Positions 16,729-25,556 of a stretch of 64,000 bases of DNA are shown here, piece by piece. Source of the stretch: Limnohabitans sp. 103DPR2 (GTDB taxonomy: Bacteria; Pseudomonadota; Gammaproteobacteria; Burkholderiales; Burkholderiaceae_C); assembly GCF_001412575.1 (NCBI RefSeq), contig NZ_CP011834.1:2294001-2358000 (forward strand). The letters run 5' to 3'. The notes beneath the pieces were generated by a model, which was not told the origin of the DNA, did no database searches, and saw nothing but the letters and a program-made list of their open reading frames with translations. Position 1 is the first letter of the stretch; each line of letters starts with the position of its first letter. The position numbers and the translations under genes are program-made.

Positions 16729-17235
16729 ATGAGCAATCCTCAAGTCGAACTCCACATCGCCGGCAAAGGCGTCATCCTCATTGAACTCGATGCCGAAAAA
16801 GCACCCTTGAGCACTGAGAATTTTTTGCACTACGTGAACAAAGGTCATTACGACAACACCATTTTTCACCGCGTCATTCCAGGCTTCATGATTCAAGGCG
16901 GTGGCTTTGAACCCAACATGGAACAAAAGCATTCTGATGCTGCTATTCAAAATGAAGCCAACAATGGTTTGAAAAACAAGAAGTACACCTTGGCCATGGC
17001 GCGCACACAAGCGCCTCATTCAGCCACTGCCCAGTTTTTCATCAACACGGCTGACAATGAATTTTTGAACCACACAGCACCTTCCTTGCAAGGCTGGGGT
17101 TACGCCGTGTTTGGCCACGTGGTGTCGGGCACCGAGATTGTGGATGCCATCGAAGGCGTCAAAACAGGTCGCAATGGTTTCCACGACGACGTGCCCAAAG
17201 AAGCTGTGATCATTGAAAAGGCTGTGGCGCTTTAA
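16729..17235 (+). CDS. ppiB: Cytoplasmic peptidyl-prolyl cis-trans isomerase (cyclophilin)
   Basis: The product has 168 residues with no signal peptide. It has [39 protein letters not shown] and [18 protein letters not shown], the full cyclophilin set. It is paralogous to the exported enzyme encoded 4 nt upstream, so the pair serves the periplasm and the cytoplasm from one operon. It is followed by lpxH after 18 nt. Confidence 0.95.
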   Translation: MSNPQVELHIAGKGVILIELDAEKAPLSTENFLHYVNKGHYDNTIFHRVIPGFMIQGGGFEPNMEQKHSDAAIQNEANNGLKNKKYTLAMARTQAPHSATAQFFINTADNEFLNHTAPSLQGWGYAVFGHVVSGTEIVDAIEGVKTGRNGFHDDVPKEAVIIEKAVAL

Positions 17236-17253
17236 TTCAGCCCTGCACTTTCC

Positions 17254-18054
17254 ATGACAGCAACCGTGTTGCCGTTTCAGGTGATTGAAGCACCTGAACA
17301 TTGGCGCACGGTTGACTTTATTTCAGATCTGCATTTGCAGGAAAAAGACCTCGCCACCTTCAAGCTTTGGCAGCACTACATGCAAACCACCACAGCCGAT
17401 GCGGTGTGGATTCTTGGGGATTTGTTTGAAGTGTGGGTGGGCGACGATGCCGCACAACATCACCCCTTTTTGCAGCAATGCGCCGCTGAGTTAAGCCACT
17501 GCGCCGCAAAGCGCCATGTGGCCTTCATGCGTGGCAACCGCGATTTTCTGGTGGGTTCTGAATTTCTAAAGTCTTGCGGTGTTCGCGATTTAACTGACCC
17601 CACTGTGTTGAATTTTGCAGGTCAGCGCTGGCTGCTGTCCCACGGTGATGAAGGTTGCTTGGGCGATGTGGATTACCAAGCCTTCCGAAGCACCGTGCGG
17701 CAACCGGCTTGGCAACAAAGTTTCTTGGCCAAACCCCTTACAGAGCGTGAAGACATCGCCCGTCAATTGCGCATGCAAAGCCAGCAGCACAAAAACGACC
17801 CTGCCACAGTCTATGCAGACGTCGACAACGCATGGGCAGAAAAGGCATTGAAGCAATCTCACTGCACTTGCCTTCTGCATGGCCACACACATCGGCCGGG
17901 TGACCATCTGCTGGAAGACTCAGCACAATTGCAACGTCGGGTATTGAGTGATTGGGACGCTCAAAGCACAAAACCTCGCGCGGAGGTTTTGCGTTGGCAT
18001 GCCAGTGGTCTGGTTGAGCGCGTGAACCTGTTGGATCAGCGAACAAGTCGATAA
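17254..18054 (+). CDS. lpxH: UDP-2,3-diacylglucosamine diphosphatase
   Basis: The product has 266 residues. Metallophosphoesterase motifs are visible: DFISDLHLQ (DxH), ILGDLFEVWVGDD (GDxxD-like), MRGNRDFLVG (GNHD-like GNRD), SHGDEGCLGD and HGHTHRPGDH. LpxH hydrolyses UDP-2,3-diacylglucosamine to lipid X in lipid A synthesis at the inner membrane. It is the last gene of the plus-strand unit and convergent with the DUF349 gene. Confidence 0.93.
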   Translation: MTATVLPFQVIEAPEHWRTVDFISDLHLQEKDLATFKLWQHYMQTTTADAVWILGDLFEVWVGDDAAQHHPFLQQCAAELSHCAAKRHVAFMRGNRDFLVGSEFLKSCGVRDLTDPTVLNFAGQRWLLSHGDEGCLGDVDYQAFRSTVRQPAWQQSFLAKPLTEREDIARQLRMQSQQHKNDPATVYADVDNAWAEKALKQSHCTCLLHGHTHRPGDHLLEDSAQLQRRVLSDWDAQSTKPRAEVLRWHASGLVERVNLLDQRTSR

Positions 18055-18073
18055 CTTGGATCCACAACTCGAT

Positions 18074-18091
18074 GGGTTCTATCACGAACCC
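18074..18091. terminator. Possible hairpin between convergent lpxH and the DUF349 gene
   Basis: GGGTTC-TATCAC-GAACCC lies in the 55-nt gap between two convergent stops. It could end either transcript, but it has no T run on either side, so only low confidence is given. Confidence 0.35.
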
Positions 18092-18109
18092 TAAGGCTTA
18101 GACCCAGCT

Positions 18110-20959
18110 TCAACGTCGCAGCAAATTTTTCAATGCGTTTTGCAAACGACGCGCCACTTTGGGATCGTGGGCCGACGACAAAACAGACGTCACGTCCAGT
18201 GCCCATGTGTCTTGAGGACCCGGTTGGTTTTTACGGGTTAACAATTGCAATTGCAAAGCCCGACGCTCGTTCAAATTCTCAGCTGGTGTTGGCACTTCAG
18301 CCGCCATTTCCAAACGCAAGATGGCTTCGCCTGCATCGGCTTTGGGCGATTGGCTGACCGCTTGCGACCATGCCGCACGCGCAGCTGCGTTGACATTGCG
18401 ACCCAACTCTTGCGGTGTGGGCACTAGATCAGCTTGACGTTTTTCCCATGCCGCCAGCAAGTTCGTCAAAGATTCGCCATGGGCTTGTGCCGCCAATTTG
18501 CGCAGTGCCATTTCGGCATGCTCTTTGGCATCGCGTTGCGCTCTAAAGGCCGCATCGCTCAAACGTGGGCCACGGTCTTGGCGCTCAAAACGGTCGCCTT
18601 TGTCGGCGCGGTCAAAGCGGCCACCTGCTTTGTCACCAAAGCCAGGTTTGTCACCACGCGGACCGCCTTTGCCGTCGCGGCGATCGCCAGGACGACCTGC
18701 CGTTGCGGGCACTGCTTTCTTTTGACCGGGTCGGTCGTCACCTCGCATGGCCACCAAGGGACGTACGGGTTTGGGCGCTTCTGGCGCTTTGCTGACAACA
18801 GCCTCGACATCAGGTGCTGGCTGATCCGAAGATTCAGCTTCAGCTGAAGTTTCAGCAGGCGCATCACTTGTAGCCGATGTTGCCTCGGCAGCAACAGCTT
18901 GCGCTTGGCCTTTGATGGCCGCATCCAAAGCAGCCATGGCCACTTTGATTTTTTGGACATCGCCAGAGGCATTGGCCGCCTTCAACGCATTGGACGCATC
19001 CAGCACCAGACGATCGTGGGCGGAAAGAGGCGCTGAAGAAGTGTGTTCGCGTGAACTGGTTTTGCGGCTGAAGGCTTCGTCCAATGGCTTGCGGAAAGCT
19101 TCCCACATTTTTTGCTCAATGCGGCGGTCCATCGGCACGCTTTGCGCTTCAGTTTGCCAATTGTGTTGCAAAGCTTTGACAGCATCCACACGCAGCACAG
19201 GCGCAGCACCCAATTGCTCGGCCTCTGCAATAAGGGCTTGACGGCGGGCCGTACTGGCTTTTTGTGCAGCCTCCAAGGGCGCGGCAGCCGCATGCAATGC
19301 TTGCTTCCACAAAGGTTGTAATTCTGCGAAGGCCTTTTCACTCAAGTGGCCCGCATTGCGCCAGCGATCGCCGAACTGATGCAAAGCACGCAGGTGTGCG
19401 CGCCAGTCGTTGTTTTGCGCATTGGCTTCGCCCCAAGCTTTGACCTCTTCAATCAGGGCCAAACGCTGAGCACGGTGCTCACTGGCTTCGTGCTTGATTT
19501 TGTCTAACCAAGTTTGAACCACTTTGTAGGCGTTGTTGCACGCCGTATCAAAACGTTTCCAAAGCGAATGGTTGGGCAGGCCACCTTGGTCGGCTTGCTT
19601 CCACTCCTCGCGCAATTGACGCAAGGCTTCTTGCATCTTGCGACCACCCAAGACGGGCTCGAGGTGGAAAACTTCTTGGGGCGCTTTTTCTTCGGCTTGA
19701 CCTGCAGCCTCAACGTCGGCCGCTTCTTGTGCCTCGGCAGTTTCTGCTGAGGTCTCTTCTGTTTTAACAGGGACTTTTTTGAACAGGGCTTCCGCTTTCA
19801 AGACCAAGGCCAAGCGCTTTTGATCGGCCACATGTCGCTGCCAGCCGTCTGCATCGCCGGCCGCAAGCAGCGCCTCATGCACTTTGGCATCCATGTTGGT
19901 GTCCATGTTTCGCCCATGGTCCTTGAGCGTTTGACGCAAGGCCAAGAGATTGGCCTCATTGGACTCTGCAGCCAACAATGTCAATGCACCTGTGACGGCT
20001 TGATTGGCCGCTTCACGCAAGGCTTGGCGCTGCGCGGGGTCCATTTTGGTGATGCTGACTTTGGGCGTTTTGGCGGGTTTAGCGTCGGCACCCGATGGGC
20101 TGGTATGGGCTTCTTGCGAGCCAGCCGTTGCACCTTCTGCAGGTGCGACAGCCACAGGCTGACCACCGCGCGCAACGCGAATTTCTTCAGCCCAGACCGG
20201 CACCGATGGCAAAGCTTGTGCTTCATCATCACGTGCTGCTTTGGCTTGTGACAAGGCACCCTCAAAGGCTTCCCATACGCTGCTCAGTTGATGACGGGAT
20301 GCGTCTAACTGGGGCGGGAATTTCAAATCAACACTTTGCCATGCGGCATCTTCAGTGAGCGCATGGGCTTGCTGCAACCACTGTGACACGTCCGCTTGCA
20401 AAACCTCGTTGGCCGCATCGGCTTCTTTCAAACTTTTGGTGGACAGCACTTCAATGCGCTGGGCCAGCAACACGGCTGTTTCACGTTGCACCATCACTTG
20501 GTGTTGCAAATCTTCAACCGCTTTGACTTTTTCTGCCAATTGCGTTTTCAAGCTGGCCAAGGGTTCGCGTGACAAGGGTGCGCCAGCTTTAGCGGCATCA
20601 CGTTGCCAGGCCATGGCATCGGCAATGTTCAAACGACTGGCATGAAGCATGGCTGTAGCGCGCTCGGCCCATTCAGTGGCCAACACATCTTGACCTTGGG
20701 AGCGCTTGAGCTCGTCCATTTTTTCTTTCAAGACTTTGGCGGCGCCTTTGTCTCGCGTTGAAATTTCTTTGTAAACGTGCTGCAGATCTTCTTGCGAAGG
20801 CTCAGTCAACAACCAATCACGCAATTTGGCGGCACGCTCGCCAGAGGTTTGCGCGGCAAAAGCACCGCCAGTCAAGTTATCAAGCGCTTGAACATCGGGG
20901 GTCTTGGGGGATGAAGGAGTCACAGTCAGAACACAAAAAGATAAAGAAGCTATTTTCAC
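18110..20959 (-). CDS. Large DUF349 domain protein
   Basis: The product has about 949 residues, almost all helical and charged. Repeated segments with conserved Trp and Phe (LREEWKQADQGGLPNHSLWKRF-like, HQFGDRWRNAGHLSEKAF, MWEAFRKPLDEAF) match the DUF349 repeat. Residues about 745-815 are low complexity and rich in Gly, Arg and Asp (GDDRPGQKK, GDRRDGKGGPRGDKPGFGDK), like nucleic-acid-binding tails. Function is not established for this family. The start is uncertain: GTG 20959 is the longest, GTG 20923 (MTPSSPKTPDV) is the alternative, and neither has a clear ribosome binding site. It stands alone between a convergent and a divergent gene. Confidence 0.8.
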   Translation of the reverse strand: MKIASLSFCVLTVTPSSPKTPDVQALDNLTGGAFAAQTSGERAAKLRDWLLTEPSQEDLQHVYKEISTRDKGAAKVLKEKMDELKRSQGQDVLATEWAERATAMLHASRLNIADAMAWQRDAAKAGAPLSREPLASLKTQLAEKVKAVEDLQHQVMVQRETAVLLAQRIEVLSTKSLKEADAANEVLQADVSQWLQQAHALTEDAAWQSVDLKFPPQLDASRHQLSSVWEAFEGALSQAKAARDDEAQALPSVPVWAEEIRVARGGQPVAVAPAEGATAGSQEAHTSPSGADAKPAKTPKVSITKMDPAQRQALREAANQAVTGALTLLAAESNEANLLALRQTLKDHGRNMDTNMDAKVHEALLAAGDADGWQRHVADQKRLALVLKAEALFKKVPVKTEETSAETAEAQEAADVEAAGQAEEKAPQEVFHLEPVLGGRKMQEALRQLREEWKQADQGGLPNHSLWKRFDTACNNAYKVVQTWLDKIKHEASEHRAQRLALIEEVKAWGEANAQNNDWRAHLRALHQFGDRWRNAGHLSEKAFAELQPLWKQALHAAAAPLEAAQKASTARRQALIAEAEQLGAAPVLRVDAVKALQHNWQTEAQSVPMDRRIEQKMWEAFRKPLDEAFSRKTSSREHTSSAPLSAHDRLVLDASNALKAANASGDVQKIKVAMAALDAAIKGQAQAVAAEATSATSDAPAETSAEAESSDQPAPDVEAVVSKAPEAPKPVRPLVAMRGDDRPGQKKAVPATAGRPGDRRDGKGGPRGDKPGFGDKAGGRFDRADKGDRFERQDRGPRLSDAAFRAQRDAKEHAEMALRKLAAQAHGESLTNLLAAWEKRQADLVPTPQELGRNVNAAARAAWSQAVSQSPKADAGEAILRLEMAAEVPTPAENLNERRALQLQLLTRKNQPGPQDTWALDVTSVLSSAHDPKVARRLQNALKNLLRR

Positions 20960-21009
20960 CGAGGTTGGCTAGGTGCAATATGCCAAAAGCATCTATTTTC
21001 GATTTTTTT

Positions 21010-21015
21010 TATAAT
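21010..21015 (+). promoter_or_regulatory. Possible -10 box for the lytic transglycosylase gene
   Basis: TATAAT lies 29 nt before the proposed TTG start, preceded by a T-rich stretch, giving a leader of about 22 nt. No good -35 box is found at the usual distance. Confidence 0.35.
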
Positions 21016-21043
21016 TCTCGGTTCCGCCACTCCAACACGTACT

Positions 21044-21832
21044 TTGACTTCCCTCACCTTTCAGGAATCTGCCAGTCTTTGGACAGGCCGCTTTTGGCGC
21101 GGACTGAAAACATTTGTGGGCGACATTGCACGGGGGTTTGTGAACATTTCCCATCACAGCTTTGCGCTGCTGGGACTGATGGCTGTTTTGATCAGCATGC
21201 TGGCCTTGGCGCGACCTGAAATCAGAATTCAAACGGTTCAAAGCATCCAGGGCTGGCTTTACACCCGACTGCACATCTCAGATGCTGAAGATGAGCGACA
21301 ACAGGTTTTGCTGCGCAGCCTAGCGGCCCCGGCCACCGACCTGGATCCCGATCAATTGGCCTTGGTTCAAGCCATCCGAAGCAAATACCGCATTGCACCC
21401 GAACCGCTGAACGCTTTGATCCTGGAAGTTTTCGACTTGGCCAACCGCGGCAATCTCGACCCCACCCTCATATTGGCGGTGATTGGCGTCGAGTCCAATT
21501 ACAACCCTTTTGCCAACAGCCCCACCGGCGCCAAAGGTTTGATGCAAGTGTCGCCCGACACGCACTCTGATCAGTTCGAGCCCTATGGCGGACCGATGGC
21601 CATTTTTGACCCCAAAACCAATTTGCGCATTGGCGTCAAAATTTTGAAGGAATGCATCAACCAGTCGGGCAGTTTGGTTGAAGGCCTGCGCCTTTACAAG
21701 GCTGGGGAAGAGTCAATTTCACTTGAAACAGACTACATTGCGCGGGTCCAGGCCGAGCAAAACCGCCTCAAAGACGCCCTTCCAAAGCCCCCAGCCCCCG
21801 TCAAATCGAGCGGGCCAAAAGCGGCCAAATAA
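21044..21832 (+). CDS. Membrane-anchored lytic transglycosylase (SLT domain)
   Basis: The product has about 262 residues. One membrane segment (ALLGLMAVLISMLALA, near residue 45) is followed by a periplasmic region with the SLT motif AVIGVESNYNPFANSPTGAKGLMQV, shown here in two parts: the catalytic Glu is in GVESNYNPF and the family GLMQV follows. It cleaves peptidoglycan glycan strands. The start is a TTG at 21044, chosen because a TATAAT lies 29 nt upstream; the exact start is uncertain. It lies between the divergent DUF349 gene and the glyA riboswitch. Confidence 0.85.
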   Translation: MTSLTFQESASLWTGRFWRGLKTFVGDIARGFVNISHHSFALLGLMAVLISMLALARPEIRIQTVQSIQGWLYTRLHISDAEDERQQVLLRSLAAPATDLDPDQLALVQAIRSKYRIAPEPLNALILEVFDLANRGNLDPTLILAVIGVESNYNPFANSPTGAKGLMQVSPDTHSDQFEPYGGPMAIFDPKTNLRIGVKILKECINQSGSLVEGLRLYKAGEESISLETDYIARVQAEQNRLKDALPKPPAPVKSSGPKAAK

Positions 21833-21865
21833 GCCCCTCCCCAGGCCCTCTCCTAGGCTACACTC

Positions 21866-22024
21866 TAGGGGTACGCAACTGGCGATAGGAGCCTGGTGTT
21901 GGCATTCAATGCCCCCAGCCTCTGACGTGGATACGAAAGGGCTTTGCCCCTCTTAAAACCACTGGGGAGCGTGCACCTTGCGCAGGTGTTGTGGCACAAG
22001 GTTTCAGCCGTTCGCCTGGGCAGC
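21866..22024 (+). promoter_or_regulatory. ZTP (pfl) riboswitch upstream of glyA
   Basis: The 250-nt leader before glyA contains the conserved ZTP-riboswitch blocks in order: ACTGGCGAT near 21878, ACCACTGGGGAGCG near 21958-21971, and CGCCTGGGCAG near 22014-22023 (the pfl CCGCCUGGGC element). The ligand is ZTP/ZMP, which builds up when 10-formyl-tetrahydrofolate is short, so control of glyA, the main source of one-carbon units, fits known biology. Hairpin insertions (around 21890-21920 and 21971-22000) make it longer than the minimal motif. The region after it holds no obvious T-run terminator, so control may be at translation. Confidence 0.8.
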
Positions 22025-22084
22025 CCATGCCATGTTGGAACTTTTCTTCCAGCGCAGCAAGGAACCATCATTTGAAGGCCTGCC

Positions 22085-23329
22085 ATGTATTCAAGAAACA
22101 TTCTGATTGAACAAACCGATCCCGAAATTTTTGCGGCCATTCAAGCCGAAAACGCTCGCCAAGAGCACCACATCGAGCTGATCGCCAGCGAGAACTATGC
22201 TTCGCCCGCCGTCATGGCCGCGCAAGGCTCTCAGCTCACCAACAAATACGCTGAAGGCTACCCAGGCAAGCGCTATTACGGCGGCTGCGAATATGTCGAC
22301 ATCGCCGAGCAATTGGCCATCGACCGCATCAAACAAATTTTTGGCGCAGAAGCTGCCAACGTGCAACCCCATTGCGGCGCCTCCGCCAACGAAGCGGTGT
22401 TCTTGGCTTTCTTGAAGCCTGGCGACACCATCATGGGCATGAGCTTGGCAGAAGGCGGTCACCTCACGCACGGCATGCCCCTCAACATGAGCGGCAAGTG
22501 GTTCAACGTGGTGAGCTACGGCCTCGATGCCAACGAAGCCATTGACTACGACGCCATGGAAAAGAAGGCGCACGAAACCAAACCCAAGCTGATCATTGCC
22601 GGCGCTTCGGCCTACAGCCTGCACATTGACTTTGCTCGCTTTGCCAAAGTGGCCAAAGATGTAGGTGCCATTTTCTTGGTCGACATGGCGCACTACGCAG
22701 GCCTCATTGCCGCCGGTGTGTACCCCAACCCTGTGCCCCACGCCGACGTGGTCACATCCACCACCCACAAGAGCTTGCGCGGCCCTCGCGGCGGCATCAT
22801 CTTGATGAAGGCCGAGCACGAAAAAGCCATCAACAGCGCCATCTTCCCTGGCCTGCAAGGCGGCCCGCTCATGCACGTCATTGCAGCCAAGGCTGTGGCT
22901 TTCAAAGAAGCCATGGCACCTGAGTTCAAGGCGTATCAAGCACAAGTGGTGAAGAATGCCCAAATCGTGGCAGAAGTTCTCACCCAACGCGGCTTGCGCA
23001 TTGTGAGCGGCGGCACACAAAGCCACGTGATGTTGGTCGACCTGCGCTCCAAAGGCATTACCGGCAAAGTGGCCGAGGCCGCCCTGGGCCAAGCGCACAT
23101 GACCATCAACAAAAACTCGATTCCCAACGACCCCGAGAAACCCATGGTCACCAGCGGCGTGCGCATTGGCACACCCGCCATGACCACGCGTGGCTTCAAG
23201 GATGAAGAAGCGCGCATCACGGCTCACCTCATTGCCGATGTGCTCGACAATCCAAACGATCCCGCCAACATTGAAGCCGTTCGCGCCAAGGTCAACGCCT
23301 TGACCGCCCGTTTCCCTGTTTACAAATGA
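22085..23329 (+). CDS. glyA: Serine hydroxymethyltransferase
   Basis: The product has 414 residues, the standard length. It has [30 protein letters not shown] and [15 protein letters not shown] with the PLP-binding Lys. It converts serine and tetrahydrofolate to glycine and 5,10-methylene-THF. A ZTP riboswitch lies directly upstream, and nrdR overlaps its stop (ATGA). It links functionally to the gcvTHP operon in this window, which makes one-carbon units from glycine. Confidence 0.97.
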   Translation: MYSRNILIEQTDPEIFAAIQAENARQEHHIELIASENYASPAVMAAQGSQLTNKYAEGYPGKRYYGGCEYVDIAEQLAIDRIKQIFGAEAANVQPHCGASANEAVFLAFLKPGDTIMGMSLAEGGHLTHGMPLNMSGKWFNVVSYGLDANEAIDYDAMEKKAHETKPKLIIAGASAYSLHIDFARFAKVAKDVGAIFLVDMAHYAGLIAAGVYPNPVPHADVVTSTTHKSLRGPRGGIILMKAEHEKAINSAIFPGLQGGPLMHVIAAKAVAFKEAMAPEFKAYQAQVVKNAQIVAEVLTQRGLRIVSGGTQSHVMLVDLRSKGITGKVAEAALGQAHMTINKNSIPNDPEKPMVTSGVRIGTPAMTTRGFKDEEARITAHLIADVLDNPNDPANIEAVRAKVNALTARFPVYK

Positions 23330-23775
23330 AGTGCCCCTTCTGCAGCCACAACGACACCCAAGTGGTGGAGACGCGGCTGGCTGAAGATGGCGACCTGATT
23401 CGCCGCCGCCGCCAATGCGCGGCGTGCGAAAAACGCTTCACCACCTACGAGCGCCCGGAAGTTACTTTTCCGGCCATCGTTAAAAAAGATGGTCGCCGAA
23501 TTGAGTACGAACGCGTGAAGTTGCGCGCCAGCATGAACTTGGCCTTGCGCAAACGTCCCGTCAGTACCGAACAAGTCGACTCGGCCATTGAGCGCATTGA
23601 AGAAAAGCTACTGAACTTAGCGCAACGCGAAATTGCATCCAACAAAATTGGTGAGTTGGTGATGCGCGAGCTGAAGAAACTCGACAAAGTGGCCTACGTT
23701 CGATTTGCCAGCGTGTACCGCAGTTTCGAAGACATCGACGATTTCAAATTGTTGGTAGACGAAGTTAGCAAGTAA
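23326..23775 (+). CDS. nrdR: Transcriptional repressor NrdR
   Basis: The product has 149 residues. An N-terminal zinc ribbon ([17 protein letters not shown] then [12 protein letters not shown]) is followed by an ATP-cone domain (about 50-140). NrdR senses dATP/ATP and represses ribonucleotide reductase genes. Its ATG overlaps the glyA stop, a coupling common in beta-proteobacteria. It is convergent with the fimT-like gene, with an 80-nt gap that contains a loose ACTGGC/GCCAGT inverted repeat. Confidence 0.96.
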   Translation: MKCPFCSHNDTQVVETRLAEDGDLIRRRRQCAACEKRFTTYERPEVTFPAIVKKDGRRIEYERVKLRASMNLALRKRPVSTEQVDSAIERIEEKLLNLAQREIASNKIGELVMRELKKLDKVAYVRFASVYRSFEDIDDFKLLVDEVSK

Positions 23776-23854
23776 TTTCACTTTAATTTTCTACACAGTC
23801 ATCGCCAAGACTGGCAGGTTCGTAAGCTTCTTGCCGCGCCAGTGCAGGGGCTCA

Positions 23855-24466
23855 TTAGCCCGGGCAATCCTCGATCAACAATTTCTCCAGGCGCGGACGA
23901 CCCACCGCATTGACCACCACGCGCCAGCCAGTGCTGTTCTTTGTTTGCCGCTCACAGACCGTTAAGGTGCCCGCTTGAAATGCGCTATTCAAAGCCAAAC
24001 TGCGGCCACTCGCACCAAACGAGATAAAACGATTGACCGTGGCATTGCCACTGGCTGAAACAGTGCGATGCAAAGTTTCGTGCTGCGCCAAGCGCAGCTC
24101 CCCTTCATCCCAAATGCCGTTGTTGTTGTCATCCTCAAACATCAACCAACCTTGGCGCCACACGTTGGCAAAAGGGCCATCGCTGCTCACATGACAGCGC
24201 AGCAAAGTGCTACCACTGCCAAGTGCCGAGTTGCTCGTTGTACTTTTGGCCGCTGCACACAGCGTGACGCGCTTTTCCAAACGCAAGGCTTGGGTTCTGC
24301 TTGTTAGAACGGCACTGTGCAAATCTTGTGCAGCGGTTTGAAGGTGGGCGCTGGTTTGCAAGCCCTGCAGGGCGGAAGCCGCCACACCACACAATAAAAC
24401 CACAATGAAAAGTACAAACAGCGTGTCTAGCAAACTGTGGCCTCTTTGATTCGAAAATTGTGACAT
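23855..24466 (-). CDS. GspH/FimT-like minor pseudopilin
   Basis: The product has 203 residues from ATG 24466. The N-terminus MSQFSNQRGHSLLDTLFVLFIVVLLCGVA fits a type III signal: cleavage after RG, then a hydrophobic helix. Position +5 is Asp instead of the usual Glu, and position +1 is His. The C-terminal part has the FimT/GspH pattern, with LRCHVSSDGP, WRQGWLMFEDDNNNGIWDEGE and several cysteines. It probably primes type IV pilus assembly in the inner membrane. It is transcribed divergently from the pilE-like gene, with a 110-nt gap. Confidence 0.8.
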   Translation of the reverse strand: MSQFSNQRGHSLLDTLFVLFIVVLLCGVAASALQGLQTSAHLQTAAQDLHSAVLTSRTQALRLEKRVTLCAAAKSTTSNSALGSGSTLLRCHVSSDGPFANVWRQGWLMFEDDNNNGIWDEGELRLAQHETLHRTVSASGNATVNRFISFGASGRSLALNSAFQAGTLTVCERQTKNSTGWRVVVNAVGRPRLEKLLIEDCPG

Positions 24467-24576
24467 GGCAGGATGGTGCTTTGCACAGTTGGCTGCGCCA
24501 TTGCATCGCCCCACATCACGCGTTGTCTGCAAGCACTTGTGAGCCTTGCGTCTTCCGTTTGAGAGATGCTTCACAC

Positions 24577-25014
24577 ATGCATCCAAGCAACAAACCTCAG
24601 CTTCAAGGCTTCACGCTGATTGAATCCGTCTTGAGCATCGCGCTGCTGGCCATCTTGTTAGGGATTGCATTGCCAAGCCTTGAACAGCAATGGCTCAAAA
24701 CTCGGCGGCAAGATGCCCACAACGCATTGGAACAATTGCACCTGCGTCAATTGCAGTGGCGCGGTTTGCACACGCAATACGCCAGCACCTTGTCGGAATT
24801 GTCTTGGCCCAACGCTACGTCAACGGCAGGACACTACACACTCAAGGTGCAAAACGCCAACGCACAAAGTTTTGAATTGCAGGCAACTGCCGTTGGCTTG
24901 CAAGCGCGTGATGAACCGTGTCTTGTCATCAGTTTGCGTTGGGACGCAGAGGGCATTGTGCAACGCACTAGCAAGCTCCAAAATTCAGATCCAGGGCGGT
25001 GCTGGCCATGGTGA
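24577..25014 (+). CDS. Type IV pilin-like protein (PilE family)
   Basis: The product has 145 residues. It starts MHPSNKPQLQGFTLIESVLSIALLAILLGIA in pieces: the leader ends QLQG, cleavage is before FTLIE with the conserved Glu5, then the hydrophobic helix. The C-terminal part has two cysteines that can form the D-region disulfide. ATG 24577 gives a normal short leader. It heads a plus-strand set of overlapping minor pilin genes (PilW-, PilX-, PilV-like) and is probably a minor pilin, because it is small and encoded with them. Confidence 0.82.
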   Translation: MHPSNKPQLQGFTLIESVLSIALLAILLGIALPSLEQQWLKTRRQDAHNALEQLHLRQLQWRGLHTQYASTLSELSWPNATSTAGHYTLKVQNANAQSFELQATAVGLQARDEPCLVISLRWDAEGIVQRTSKLQNSDPGRCWPW

Positions 25015-25556
25015 ACCTGCTCTTAGGCCTGACTTTGGGTTTGAGCCTGCTTGCAGCCGCCAGTACCTGGGCTGCATTGCAATGGCGCAGCGATCGGCAC
25101 ATTGTGCAGCGCAGCCAAACCCAGCAAGAACTTCGCGCCTTGATGGACACCTTGGTGCACGACCTTCGGCGCGCACAATTTCAAGGTGAAGCCAAAGATC
25201 TGCAGATCAGCCCTCATCAAATATTGTTCACTGTGAATCGCAACGACAACGCCCTGCGCGACAACAACGAATGCAGTGGCTTTCGATTGAACGGCACCAT
25301 TTTGCAAACACAAACCTCTTGTCAACCCGCGGTGTGGACCAGCTTGAATGACAACCGGAGTTTGCAAATTTTGGCGCTTAATTTTCAATGGGAATGTGAC
25401 GCTGACAGCAACAGTCAAGGCGACTTGCTCTCTCTTGAAATAAGGAGTCAGGCCACCCAAGAGCCCGTACCCGCCACTTGGCAACGACATGTTCGCATGC
25501 GCAATGTGCATGCGCGCACGCGCCCAACAACAGCGTCATGCACCAGCGCGGCTTAG
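24999..25556 (+). CDS. PilW-like minor pilin lacking a normal prepilin leader
   Basis: The product has 182-185 residues. The helix NLLLGLTLGLSLLAAASTW looks like the PilW N-terminal helix, but the usual RGFSLVE part is missing: the frame offers only GTG 24999 (reads MLAMVNLLL) or ATG 25008 (MVNLLL), and there is a stop codon at 24969. Aligned to PilW, Gly-1 becomes Val/Met and Glu5 becomes Asn, so prepilin peptidase cleavage is doubtful. The later part (LMDTLVHDLRRAQFQG, QWECDADSN) matches PilW-like proteins. The start overlaps the upstream gene's stop and the end overlaps the next start. Confidence 0.7.
   Translation: MLAMVNLLLGLTLGLSLLAAASTWAALQWRSDRHIVQRSQTQQELRALMDTLVHDLRRAQFQGEAKDLQISPHQILFTVNRNDNALRDNNECSGFRLNGTILQTQTSCQPAVWTSLNDNRSLQILALNFQWECDADSNSQGDLLSLEIRSQATQEPVPATWQRHVRMRNVHARTRPTTASCTSAA

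Noticed and set aside
17588..17604. AACTGACCCCACT resembling the repeat core
   Set aside because: It lies inside lpxH codons and matches only part of the core, without the TTAATT ends; a chance match.
22091..23227. 378-codon minus-strand frame
   Set aside because: Antisense of glyA; rich in His and Gly from reverse-read codons and without known motifs.
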